A DNA stretch of 64,000 bases. Origin: Corallium rubrum. Its lineage: Eukaryota > Cnidaria > Anthozoa > Scleralcyonacea > Coralliidae. A program made the translations under genes and the position numbers. The stretch is from NCBI GenBank assembly GCA_964035015.1, contig OZ036008.1, positions 9,266,504 to 9,330,503 on the forward strand, in the 5' to 3' direction. This document shows, in pieces, positions 40,201 through 50,477 of this stretch (its first letter is position 1; each line of letters starts with the position of its first letter). The notes beneath the pieces were generated by a model, which searched no databases, was not told where the DNA came from, and saw only the letters and a program-made list of their open reading frames with translations.

Positions 40201-41719
40201 TTATCTCCTTTTAAAGTAGAAATGCACTGTTTGTTCAGCTAACCCACCACTTACTACCACAGTATTACCACTAGTCATTTAACCATCACTACCACCTTCA
40301 CCACCACCACTACCAACACTACCACCACCACCACTACTACCACCTTCACCACTACCAACACTACCAAGACTACCACCACTACCAACATCACCACCACTAC
40401 TACCATCACCACCACTACCAACACTACCACCACTACAACCTTCACCTCCACCACTACTACTACCATCACTACAACCACCACTACTACCATCACTACAACC
40501 TGCACCACCATCACTATCACCACAACCACCATCACCAACACCACTAGCACAACTGCCACCACCAAACCACCACTACCACCATCACTATAACCACCACCAC
40601 CATCACTATCACCATGACCATCACTAGCACTACCTTCACCTCTATTACCACCTCTACAACAACCACCACTATCCAAATATGTAATGTAATGAATCAATCA
40701 AATACCTGTTGCGATAATAGCAATTCTGTCATCATCAAATTTTAAAAGATTTTCAGCATAATTTAATTTACTATTACAAAACCAGGTAGGGATAGCTGTC
40801 ATAATCTCATGGTCAATTACCTGCAAGCAATTATGATTAGCTGTAAGATTAAGATCTGATGAAGAATAATGAATCATGAAGGTTGGTTTACCTTTGTGTA
40901 ATGTACTGAAGAAACAATACCAGAATAATGCCAAAATCTTTCCCAGAAATCTTGATAGGAATCAATTGACCAGTGATATAATTCCTGGTATGTGTCTACC
41001 AATAAACGTGACAAAAATAAACACTGTAACATGCAGGCTTGCACAACGTGAAAAGGTAAACGTCAGATATTTAGCAACAAAATTCAACATTTTGAATATA
41101 GCCCTTCAACTCTGATGATCTTAGGGCTCCGCTCTGACGTTGGTTTTCATTGTTATATAAAAATCTTAGCAGTTTACAACCTTTTCACTTTGCTCACGTA
41201 CACTACTCTACACAACACTCTACGGTTTAAATAGCACAAATCAAAATTATAGCCCTCAGGGGAAAGTGCTATTTTGCTGTTCTGCAATGTGCCAAGGTCG
41301 CCATTATCTAGTTTTTTTAGAATGGCAAATCTGCCACATCAAAGTTTAATCGAAGACCTACTATTGATCTGTATCAGGAAATTGCGCTTAGGTAATCAAT
41401 TGAGATATTTTTAACCTGCTGGGTACATTTCTTTAAAAAACTAGCGATCAAGTTACATTGATGTACAAAAATCATTCATGGCATAAAAGTTTAAAAATTT
41501 TAAACTTCTTTGTCTAAATACTTTGAGTGTTGTGCGAGGAATATAAAACATTTTAAACTACTTGTCTTAGCCGAGTTAGCTCATAATTTTAAAAAGGCTC
41601 TTACCAAGTTGAAGATCGTAGTAACTGTTTATGTGAAGTCGAAATTCATCCATTTTCGTTGTTTTGGAGCGATCAGGATCCCAGCATAAGACAGGAGATT
41701 CCTTGATGTAATCCATCAT
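34299..41719 (-). CDS. AACS: Acetoacetyl-CoA synthetase, complete
   Basis: Cytosolic ligase that activates acetoacetate to acetoacetyl-CoA with ATP and CoA, feeding ketone-body carbon into sterol and lipid synthesis. I joined 18 exons with consistent phases: 41719-41605, 40995-40892, 40820-40706, 40141-40031, 39940-39843, 39667-39553, 38923-38842, 38698-38557, 37845-37765, 37220-37096, 36766-36702, 36593-36471, 36325-36212, 36076-35951, 35126-35057, 34949-34891, 34783-34681, 34536-34299. They encode 661 residues, against about 672 in human. Visible signatures: NYAENLL (exon 3), [11 protein letters not shown] (exon 5), the AMP-binding loop [10 protein letters not shown] (exon 8), GWMMWNW (exon 10), GGTDIISCF (exon 13), HGDF (exon 15) and the C-terminal PYTTNGK lysine motif (exon 18). 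Two tandem ATGs open the frame; the first (41719) was chosen. Head-to-head with UPB1, 868 bp apart. Confidence 0.95.
35222..35935. repeat. TATGG/TATGGTG satellite array in AACS intron 14 (unit B)
   Basis: Same position and orientation as 17600-18158 but longer, with additional gtatgtatgg and taaggtg variants. It occupies most of the 824-bp intron 14 of the intact gene. Confidence 0.95.
36880..37070. repeat. caattagaa minisatellite, AACS intron 10 (unit B)
   Basis: Counterpart of 19093-19285 in the intact gene. Confidence 0.85.
37916..38531. repeat. CCATACCATATCTCA satellite in AACS intron 8 (unit B)
   Basis: Counterpart of 22456-23212 in the intact gene, with more regular ccatatctcac spacing. 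Complementary to the array in intron 14. Confidence 0.95.
38970..38993. repeat. Poly-G tract in AACS intron 6, unit B only
   Basis: A nearly uninterrupted run of about 23 G (one A inside) replaces the short gagaa sequence found at the same place in unit A (about 23646-23652). It could form a G-quadruplex on the plus strand; assembly error is also possible. Confidence 0.8.
39073..39278. repeat. 66-bp minisatellite, three copies in B and one in A
   Basis: The unit ccctatcccagcactggtgt … agtagagtagtttatata occurs three times in unit B and once in unit A (about 23715-23812). The third copy in B and the single copy in A share the extra ccaa, suggesting expansion by unequal exchange or slippage within B. 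Confidence 0.85.
40283..40669. repeat. (CCA/ACT)n trinucleotide array, AACS intron 3 (unit B)
   Basis: Counterpart of 24829-25243. It lies next to the duplicated-unit end and thus next to the breakpoint in exon 3. Confidence 0.95.
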
Positions 41720-42587
41720 GTATTTAGTGTGTTAATCTTTAATATCTTTTGGATTTTATTCAAGAAACAAGCGCATTAACTACAGCATTTTCCAACTCTT
41801 GCGGCAAGCCACTATTAAATCTAATTGGTGATGTGGCAATTACATAATACTAGTGTATCTCAGAGACAACCCCTTGCACGGCCTGGCGCCAGTTTCTGGC
41901 ATTCATCTCAACCTCTGTGATCTCAACTGACTGCTCATGCGAGAATTTTGTCGAAAAGCAGTTTTACTATTGAGCAAACGAGTATGGTCAAATTCATGAA
42001 TAAACTGTATTTCAATCGAACAAAATCGAAATTTATTTAAACTTGTTGACGCAGAACGGAACCCCTGTCGATCCCCCAAACCACTGCGTGACCTCCCCCT
42101 AAAGCCTAAAATAAACAATTTTTATGCAGTAAACAACTGTGCAAATTTTTGACCACTGTAAAGCAATTCTTCTTCTACCAAAATTCTCTAAGTTAGTCAA
42201 GTTACTACAAAATCTCCCATACTTTGGTTTTCCGCGCAATTTTCTCTTTCCGCGTCAAAATTTCGCGCAATTTGAAGGAACCCGTTCGTTTCTAGTGACC
42301 AGGGGCAGTACCATAAGCAATTAATAATTCCTGATAAATCCATTGGCAGGGGAAAGCAAAAAACATATACAGCAAAAACGTTCGATTTGTTTTATTTTGT
42401 TGTTGTTTAAAGACTTACAAAACCCCAGTAAAACTTGATTATTTATTTATTTGTTTTATATGATTTCGCTAAATATGTCGTAAAAATAGCGAATAACAAT
42501 TATCGCGGGAAAATAATCATTGTGCAGTCGTCACGCGAACATTCCAATTCACAATCAAGGAAGTACTTTAGCTCTTCTTTTGCAATA
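41720..42587. promoter_or_regulatory. Shared AACS-UPB1 divergent intergenic region
   Basis: 868 bp separate the AACS start (minus) from the UPB1 start (plus), so both promoters must lie here unless 5' UTR introns exist. I see no clear TATA box at a convincing distance from either start and no conserved motif that I can name. No supported open frame lies in it. Confidence 0.5.
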
Positions 42588-45500
42588 ATGGCTGGAGATT
42601 TTGAAAGCCTTGAAAAATGCTTGGGAAAAAATATTCCTGAGGAAGAATTGAGCGAGGCAAAGCGAGTATTATACGGCAAAGCTTGTAGGTAAGTAAGACA
42701 CAATTGGACGTTGTATTCTGACATATTTTAATATATAATTGTGATATTCTTTCATGTTTTATTGTCGTTTGTAATAGATTGACATTAATTGCGACAAATG
42801 TAGCAATTACGTAAATTTGTTGTAGCAATTGCGTAAGTTAAATGGCTTTCGAAATGTTTTTAATGCATGTTGGAAAACACTTAGATAAAATGGTGCATGA
42901 ATGCAGCTAGCTTGAATAAACCTTTCTTTCCTCTTTCTCGCAGCCAACTAGAATTTTCCCAAGATATCATCAGGCAAGCAAGTGAGAAAAAACTTGAAAT
43001 AGCTGGTTATAAAATTGATGCTGGTGTTGAGCAATTACGCAATGCTAGGATTGTCAGGATTGGTGCTGTGCAACACAAGATCATTCTTCCAACTTCAGCA
43101 CCAGTTGCAGAACAAGTAATGTATAATACAATACTGAAACCAATTCACACATGTTGTAATATAAAGACTCATAAACATAACTGAATCTGACACAAAGCTT
43201 AAAAAACCCATATCTATCCAAAGCCCATCTGATTACAACCCCACCCCACACATACACCCACCCCACCCCACCCCACCCCCACCCCCACCCAAAAAAAAAA
43301 GTCCTTTGAAAAATATAAGCTTGGGGGCATTATTTCAGGATGTTATCGTATGTGACTTTGAGAAAGCAGACCTCTGTTATATTAAGCCCTCGGAAATTAA
43401 GTCACTAATTAATTACCAATTTACCATTACTGTTCAATGATGTTGTTCTTTTAATTTTCAGCTGCAAGCTTTTCATTCAAGGATTGGAGAGATAGTCAAG
43501 ATTGCTAGTCTTTGTGGTGTTAATGTCATTTGCTTTCAGGAGGCATGGAGTAGGTTTGCAGTTACATGCATGTATTAATTATTTAATAAGTGGTAGTATC
43601 ATACATTCTGCCAGTTGTCAGCTAACTGGTATTTATAAACATGTGAATGGTTTTTTGCTTCTGTGCAGATATGCCATTTTGTTTTTGTACAAGAGAAAAA
43701 TATCCATGGGTAGAGTTTGCACAGTCAGCAGAACATGGACCAACTACTAAAGTTTGTCAACAGGTACACTGCTCTGTTCAGCCATGTACTAGATACTACA
43801 TGTACTGTTGTTGCAGAGATAATTATTTTCTGCAATTAAATACATGGTTTATAATATCTTTACCATTCACATTGTAGACATGATTATTTGCATTGGAACT
43901 CAATTGATGATTTTCTTGATTGCTGCATGAATATTACTTAATCAAACAATTTTCTGTTTCTAGTGGGCAAAACAATACAATATGGTGATTATCTCGCCAA
44001 TCTTAGAGAGAGATGAAGTTCATGGAGAGACTCTTTGGAACACTGCAGGTTAATCTAAATTTCAACATTTTTAAAATTTATAATTATAATGTACTGTACA
44101 GTTGAGCAAGACTCTTCTAGAAATTAACATGGGTTTTTATAACAGAGGTCAGAAGATTTATATAATTTGAAAATTTGAAAGAAAATGAATATATTTTTGA
44201 TGCAGCTTGCTTTTGAAAATAATAATAATATTAATTTTGCTTTTAATTTTTCTCTAGTTGTAATTTCAAACACTGGCGAAGTGATAGACAAGACAAGAAA
44301 AAACCACATCCCACGTGTGGGTGATTTCAATGAGGCAAGTTAATAAGTTACTGTATACAGTATAATATATGTAATCATATAAAATAGTTATTTATTTAAT
44401 AATTATATAATGTGTAAATTCTAATATAATTAAGTTCTAGTTAAATTATAATTCATATTATTTTATAGTCAACTTATTACATGGAAGGCAACCTTGGTCA
44501 TCCTGTTTTTGAAACTCAGTTTGGTAAGTGCATAATTTTCATGAATCTTACAGTACTGTTTTGTCATTCTTTTTCTAAACATGTTGTTTTGTAAAATAGG
44601 TCGAATTGGCATCAACATTTGCTATGGACGTCATCATCCATTAAATTGGTACATGTTGGGATTGAATCAAGCTGAGATTGTTTTTAATCCTTCTGCAACT
44701 GTTGGTGCTTTGAGGTACAATGCATGCAGGTGTCAATGCTGAAAAATTATACAGATAAACTAGCTAGAGTAAAAGCATTAATTCATTTTTACCAACGTTT
44801 TTTCTACAGTGAACCAATGTGGCCTATAGAAGCTCGATGTGCTGCCATAGCTAACAATTACTATGTTGTAGCCATCAACAGAGTTGGAACAGTAAGTAAT
44901 AGCTGTGGAGGAGGCTACATGCAGAGTAATAAAAGTAGCGTGCTGCGTAGGCAGTGTAGAAACAACAATTGAAATATAGTAAGGTTAGATATACTGCCGA
45001 AACAGAGAACGTAGGACCCTTCGTCAGAGAGAAACGTAAAGAGTGTAAACAAACAATGAGCTTATATAGGGAAGCTAATCATGTGACAAAAAATAAGCCA
45101 ATCAGATAAAAATGACAATGACAAACTGATGAGATGTGAAAAATTAGCCAATCCAATCAAAATAACAATAACAAATCGATAATGAGATGCGAAAGACATT
45201 TGCTATTCATACCGTCGACTCCTACATTCTCTGTGTCGGCAGTATATCTAACCTTACTATATTTCGATACATGCAGAGTAGTTGGTAACATTTTTGGTAA
45301 AGAAGTGAAAGCCAATTACCAATTCTTTGAAAGTTTTCATGGCAATAATGTAATTAATATAGAATGTGGAAACACCACATAATTTTTATTTGTTAATCTA
45401 TCGGGCTGTTGACTCAGGCCTGAGTCGACAGGCTAAAAGCTAGCAAATAATTAATTATATGTGGTGTTTCCACACAACTTACCTACATTAAGTGAAAGCT

Positions 45501-47035
45501 AGCATGCCATGTTAATTTGGAGAAAAGTTTATTATTAAAGTATAGTTTATTGAACTGTTTCAGTCACTAGGGAGCTGTGGGAGCCGCAGCTTTTGATATA
45601 AAACAACAGACATGTAACTACAAAACTGATGCAATATGCCATTGTGTCAGGAAATAAACTGTAAACAGTGTATTCAGTCTACTGAGTGTATGCATCTTGA
45701 GTATCTATGTGACGTTTGCGTGTTTTGAGTATTTTATATGACGTTTTTTAACTGTTAGAGTCTGTAAAATGTACTAAAATCTTCCTCCAAAAGCTAGGAA
45801 ATGGCATTTCAGCGACTCTCGAGTTTCAAAATTTCCCTAGGGAGCATGCACCCAGACCAATAAAAATTTATTTTGATTTCTGCTCCCCCCTTTCACAGTC
45901 CTGGCTATGCCACTGCACTATAATCAATCATTATAATTATAATTGGAGTAACGAGCAAGTTTTTAATACTTCTAGGAGACGTTTGAGAAGGAATTCACCT
46001 CTGGAGATGGAAAGCCAGGTGAAGATTGGACCAGAATATTAATTCTCACTAAGTGTAGAACATCCAAAAATATTGATAATAAAACAAAATAATTATTAAT
46101 AGTAGTAATACAACATAATAATCATGGAAAAAATTAATACATAATTTATCAATAATTGTATTTGGATTTTTTTTTCCAGCTCACCATGATTTTGGACATT
46201 TTTATGGTAAGAATAAAGTTGGATTTTCCAAAGAATTTTAATTTGTCCATTATTTTTTGCAGTCCTTAATCTTTCTTTCTTTCTGAAAGGTTCAAGTTAT
46301 GTTGCAGCACCAGATGCATCTAGAACCCCTGTAAGTTAGTTTATCATTTAACTTTGTCTTAAGATGTGAGAATATTTTTCATGCTGTGATAATCATGAAG
46401 TAGTGTAACACCTTAAATTAGAGTGGTCCTTACAGTAAGTGTTGGTATCAAACCAACTTAGTGAACAATTGTTTGCCAACAAGATCTCTCACTGACAGGC
46501 TTTCATGCCCTAGGGTCTTTCACGGGTGTCAGATGGCCTTTTGGTGACTGAAGTTGACCTCAATTTGTGTCGTCAAATCAAAGACAAATGGGGATTTCAG
46601 GTACTGAGGTTGTTTAATTAATATAGCAAAGCCATGCAGACATGTTTAATGTTTAAATATGTATTTAATATATAATAATTCTCACAATATAAGTCTGTAC
46701 AAATATTTGAAATTTCCAATGCCTTAACCAACACCATACTTCAACATTAATTTATTTAGTCACAATTAAGGTTTTTCATGCACTTATCATTTCTCCTAGT
46801 ACGCTCTTGCATGTGTGCAAGGTGAAGAGGGTAGCAAAACACTGTACTGTACAATGGTCATTTGGTGGGGGACAACAGTACAGTGTATTGTATGGGAGTA
46901 AAAAGGCTAAACGTTTTCTTGAATGTTTCATAGATGACTTCTCGTCTTGAAATGTATGCAGACAAATTATCCAGTGCAGCTAAACCAGACTACAAACCAG
47001 AAATCATTCGGGAAGGTGACAATAGTACATTGTAA
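42588..47035 (+). CDS. UPB1: Beta-ureidopropionase (beta-alanine synthase)
   Basis: Cytosolic nitrilase-superfamily amidohydrolase. It performs the last step of uracil and thymine breakdown, hydrolysing N-carbamoyl-beta-alanine to beta-alanine, CO2 and ammonia. Fourteen exons join with consistent phases: 42588-42688, 42944-43115, 43462-43549, 43669-43763, 43964-44048, 44258-44334, 44469-44523, 44600-44714, 44810-44891, 45976-46018, 46180-46206, 46290-46330, 46514-46600, 46934-47035. The product is 389 residues, human about 384. The catalytic triad is visible: Glu in CFQEAW (exon 3), Lys in RKNHIPR (exon 6), Cys in NICYGRHHP (exon 8). The intron after exon 6 needs a GC donor (GAG|GCAAGT) to keep frame. 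Intron 2 has a C-rich tract; intron 9 holds several MITEs. Tail-to-tail with GUCD1, 216 bp apart. Confidence 0.96.
43198..43300. repeat. C-rich tract (CCCCACC)n then poly-A, UPB1 intron 2
   Basis: From about 43236 repeated accccacc and accccc units run into about ten A. The minus strand has many runs of three or more G with short spacers, a G-quadruplex-capable pattern within a transcribed intron. Confidence 0.85.
44925..45275. mobile_element. MITE family 1 copy in UPB1 intron 9
   Basis: Contains gaaatatagtaaggttagat followed by atactgccgaaacagagaacg on the left, and the inverted counterpart (ctctgtgtcggcagtatatc…taaccttactatatttc) on the right near 45225-45270. A second family member lies in SERCA intron 4 (53749-53950). 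No coding capacity. Confidence 0.75.
45320..45485. mobile_element. MITE family 2 copy in UPB1 intron 9
   Basis: Palindromic: tgtggaaacaccacataa and ctgttgactcaggcc on the left are mirrored on the right, ending atgtggtgtttccacaca. The related copy is at 58566-58780 in SERCA intron 10. Confidence 0.75.
45556..45915. repeat. Inverted copy of the GC-ended dispersed repeat
   Basis: Reverse-complement relative of 8445-8750, sharing acaacagacatgtaactaca, gtaaacagtgtattcag and the tctactgagtgtatgcat segment, and ending with ctcccccctttcacagtcct. Confidence 0.75.
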
Positions 47036-47251
47036 ATATTTAGGTTTTGTTAATTATTGAACACACTTTCTGCTGACCAAGACTTCTGCTGAACGAATTC
47101 TGGTATGAATATTAATAATTATATAATTTTCTCAAATACTGGAGCAAGGATGTAACCAGTGAAAAAGAAGTTTATGCTAGGAATCAATGTCTTAAAGGTC
47201 ACTTTCTAAATTAAGTTCAGATTATATTGGTGGATTTTTTATATAGTTTTT

Positions 47252-48713
47252 TTATAGTTTTTTTTCACCCTGTCTACTCAAATCTATAAATATAATATCA
47301 TCATCTGTCCCATAGCTATGCCTTGCTAATTCAAATGAAGAGATACTTGCACAACACTGTGTTGCCTCTTTTGAAGGGTTTTTGTAAAATATTGCTTGTT
47401 TTTCCAAGTCATAACCACACAATATTATGTAATGTCCTCTATAATGCTCCACATGGCCCCATGCTGGAAAGACATTTAAATACCATTGATAATCCTCTTC
47501 ACATACATTGCATCGAATTAACATTGAGTTGACCAAAACAACAGCAATCCATTGTTGGTTTAATTTTGAAATAATATCTTCCATGTTAACACAGCTGAAA
47601 TAAAATAATTTATAAAAATTGGGTCCTTTTAATTAAATATGCTAACCAAAGTTATCAAATTACAAACAATTATAATTATAATTATATTAATATTTTAATT
47701 ATAATTATAATTATAATTATCATTATTATCATATAACAGTTATAATAATTTTAAAAATTATAATAATTATAATTATAATCATAATTATAATTATAATAAT
47801 TATAATGATAGTAATCATAATTATAATAATCATAATAATTGTAATAATTATAATAATAGTAATCATAATAATTATAATAATTATGATAATTATGATAATT
47901 ATAATAATCATAATTATGATAATTATAATGATAATTATAATAATAGTAATCATAATTATAATTATTGTAATAATTATCATAATTATAGTAATTATAATTG
48001 TAATAATTATAATTATAATAATTATGATAATTATAATTAGGATAATTATTGTAATTATAATAATTTATACAATAATTATGTTTATTTTGACAGAGTAAAC
48101 TGTGGTAAACATCTATTCACCAGCATATATATTCATACACCTACCCTCTGACAATGTTGATCCCCAATTCTTGAGCATTTTCAAATAATTTATTAACTCT
48201 GGCTTCATCTTCATCAAAACATGTTTGATAATATTCCTGATTTTTGTAGCCAGGATCCACTCCACAAGTAATTGTATAAAATACACAATCTAGCTTAAAA
48301 TGTACCAAGATATTTGCTAGATCTATTGTCCACACACTTGTACCAAAACCTAGAGTTTTGCCCAGACTAGAAAGCACTTCTGAATCAAAATCCTCACCCA
48401 AATATTTCTTTAAAATCATTTCTATACAAGCAATTCCACAATCCCAATCACTCTTCTGACGAACATGGGGTAATTCTATCACCTTGGAACACATGGAAAA
48501 TAATATTTCTTTTAAAAAACGTCTGAAATTTTGGGATTTTTTAATACAACAAAATATTTCATAATAATGGAGTACATGTGGGGATAAAAGTGAAATAAAG
48601 GGATTGAAGTTCCGTCTTATTCTTCCTCGAAGTCCTTCAATTACCATATGGTTCGCTCGCGGGACGTTCGTTTTTGATCGCTGCCGAAAGAACTCTTGTT
48701 CAGCGTTTGACAT
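47252..48713 (-). CDS. GUCD1: Guanylyl cyclase domain-containing protein 1 homologue
   Basis: Homologue of vertebrate GUCD1, a small soluble protein with a domain named after a plant guanylyl cyclase; its real activity is uncertain and the fold is thought to resemble C39-type peptidases. Preferred model: 48713-48645, 48482-48145, 47594-47252, giving 249 residues, close to the vertebrate length (about 240). Visible family features are ELPHVRQKSDWDCGIACIEM, the SVWTIDLANILVHF stretch, GVDPGYKNQ with FDEDEARVNKLF, AVVLVNSMLIRC, RGHYIILCGYD and the SYGTDDDIIFIDL tail. Keeping 48644-48483 as coding is also open in frame and would give 303 residues, but that segment has no counterpart I recognise and has plausible GT and AG ends. 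The last intron is an AT-rich repeat. Start codon is 72 bp from that of SNRPD3. Confidence 0.92.
47630..48075. repeat. (TAATTA)n-type AT repeat in GUCD1 intron
   Basis: Almost 450 bp composed of ataattata, ataataat and atcataat units, nearly free of G and C. The I-rich open frames on both strands are artefacts. It fills nearly all of the 550-bp intron between the last two exons. Confidence 0.95.
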
Positions 48714-48785
48714 TTCTTCAATCCCTATTAATCGACAGGGTATTTCACAACTCAGAAGTATTTTTTAACAGTAATAATATTCATC
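48714..48785. promoter_or_regulatory. Bidirectional promoter, GUCD1 / SNRPD3
   Basis: Only 72 bp lie between the two divergent start codons. Both 5' UTRs must therefore be very short, overlap, or extend into the neighbouring first exon. The same head-to-head pairing is known in human, where the 5' ends of the two genes overlap. Confidence 0.75.
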
Positions 48786-50477
48786 ATGTCTATTGGAATA
48801 CCTATAAAAGTTTTACACGAAGCAGAAGGCCATATAGTAACGTTAGAGACTTTAACAGGTGAAGTTTATAGAGGCAAGTTAGTCGAAGCTGAGGACAATA
48901 TGAACATCCAAATGCACGATATTACTTTAACATCGCGAGATGGCAGAGTATCACAGCTGCAGAATGTGTTTATACGTGGAAGTAAAGTGCGCTTTATAAT
49001 ATTACCTGACATGTTAAAGAATGCTCCGATGTTTAAAAAGCAAAAAGATAAAGGATCATCTGCTGGGAGAGGAAAGTCTGCCATTTTAAGAGCACAAGGT
49101 AGAAAAATATAATTATTTAAACTGAACTATTCCTTGATAAATTTAGTGAGGTTTAACTGTTGAGCTGGGGGTGGGGTGGGGTGTGTGTACTTGAATTGAT
49201 CCAGCATCTGCATATATTGGGGTGAGGCGGTTAATCGATAAACCGGAAAAAACCGATGTTTTTCGAAAACCGATTCGACCGATGTTGCTCCAGGCAAAAA
49301 ACCGAAAAAACCCGTTTGAATCCCGCTGCAAAGAAGGCAAAACTCAGCCTTGGGGCATTGACCAGCCTGAAAAAGAAAGAAACGGCGTCACCAGCAGCCT
49401 CTCCACATAGCCGTCTCTCCAAGGAGATTGACACTTACCTCAGTTATCCAGTCATTGACGGAGACGACGAACCTTTAGAATGGTGGAAGGTTAACGCAAA
49501 AGAACTTCCGTTACTGTCACAATTGGCAAGAATATACCTCGCCATTCAAGCCACCAGTTCGCCATCAGAGAGGCTTTTTAGCAAAGCGGGGCAAGTTGCT
49601 ACACCAGCGCGAGCGCAACTAAAGCCCGAGAAAGTTGACAAACTTGTCTTCCTAGCGGAGAAGTTGTAAGGATAGACTATCGCATTCGCTTGTATATAGA
49701 TAGAAAGAAAGCCAGTTTTACTGTTACTTAGTCATTTCCTTGTGTGTAGAACGTATATAGCTACAATGTTTGAAAATTTAATTCTTGTAAATATTACGAT
49801 ACATTGTACTAACTGTTTTAAAAACTAAAGTCTTGAACGTGTAGCGTGAAGTTTAATCAAGTAAATCTACAGATATAAATATCGATTTTTTCGGTTTTTT
49901 CCAGGTGGTTTTCGGTTTTCGGTTTTTACCCTGAACCGCCTCACCCTAGCATATATTGACATCATGCATCTATAAACTACAAGCTTCAACAATGTTGAAG
50001 CTTCTAGTTAGGTGCGTGATGTCAGGTTAATTTGTGAGGCAAAGTAGTGGCATCGTATACACAAAGCCAGGTTTCCATTTAGCTGTAACGGTGTTTTAAG
50101 GCTGTTTTCCATAAGGTCTTCTCAATCACCTTGATTACTGAAAACTGTCCAATCAGATTAAAGATGTCTTGGATGGACTGGGCAATCAGACTCTTGAGAT
50201 ACTGATGTGGTCAAATGGAAACCAGGATCATCAACTGTTGGAGGGTGTATAGTTAATGCATAACTGGGCACAGACTTCCCCCCTTACCGTAGGGGATTAC
50301 TGGAATGATAATCTCACTGTTGATGTGCAAAAGCACACAGGGTCCTAAAGGCGCAAGGTTTAACATCTTTTAAACTGTTTTCTAGCTGCTGCAAGAGGTC
50401 GAGGAGATCATTTTGGAGGCAGAGGAAGAGGAGGAAGAGGAGGCAGAGGAGGTCGTGGATTTCAAAGTCGACAATAA
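48786..50477 (+). CDS. SNRPD3: Small nuclear ribonucleoprotein Sm D3
   Basis: Core Sm-ring protein of spliceosomal U1, U2, U4 and U5 snRNPs. Exons are 48786-49098 and 50386-50477, joined in phase (G|CT), for 134 residues against about 126 in human. The Sm1 motif ([25 protein letters not shown]) and the Sm2 motif ([20 protein letters not shown]) are in exon 1. Exon 2 encodes the RG-rich tail ([20 protein letters not shown]), a likely substrate for symmetric arginine dimethylation before SMN-dependent assembly. Reading past the exon 1 donor instead gives an immediate GRKI stop and loses the RG tail. The 1287-bp intron carries a hAT transposon relic. An ATTAAA poly(A) signal candidate lies at 50684-50689. 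Confidence 0.97.
49218..49948 (+). mobile_element. hAT transposon relic with 8-bp target duplication
   Basis: The termini tggggtgaggcggtt (left) and tagggtgaggcggtt (right, reverse complement) form 15-bp inverted repeats with one mismatch. The exact 8-bp sequence gcatatat flanks both ends (49210-49217 and 49949-49956), the size diagnostic for hAT elements. The subterminal regions also share gaaaaaaccg / ggttttcgg words. At 731 bp it is an internally deleted, non-autonomous copy that keeps only the transposase C terminus. It lies in the SNRPD3 intron. Confidence 0.95.
49256..49669 (+). pseudogene. hAT transposase C-terminal dimerisation fragment
   Basis: Open frame of 137 codons. The second half, from EIDTYLSYP through [19 protein letters not shown] to [14 protein letters not shown], is the conserved hAT C-terminal dimerisation region seen in ZBED-like transposases. 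The first 40 or so residues read through terminal sequence and are probably not native. The DDE catalytic core and zinc finger are absent, so it cannot transpose by itself. Confidence 0.9.

Noticed and set aside
47729..48098. Isoleucine-rich open frames that look like a membrane protein
   Set aside because: They come from the TAATTA-type repeat in the GUCD1 intron. Base composition is almost pure A/T on both strands and both strands are open.
48483..48644. Continuous GUCD1 reading frame without an intron here
   Set aside because: It is open in frame, but the 54 residues have no counterpart in the family that I recognise. Splicing 48645 to 48482 restores the expected length, so I kept it only as an alternative.
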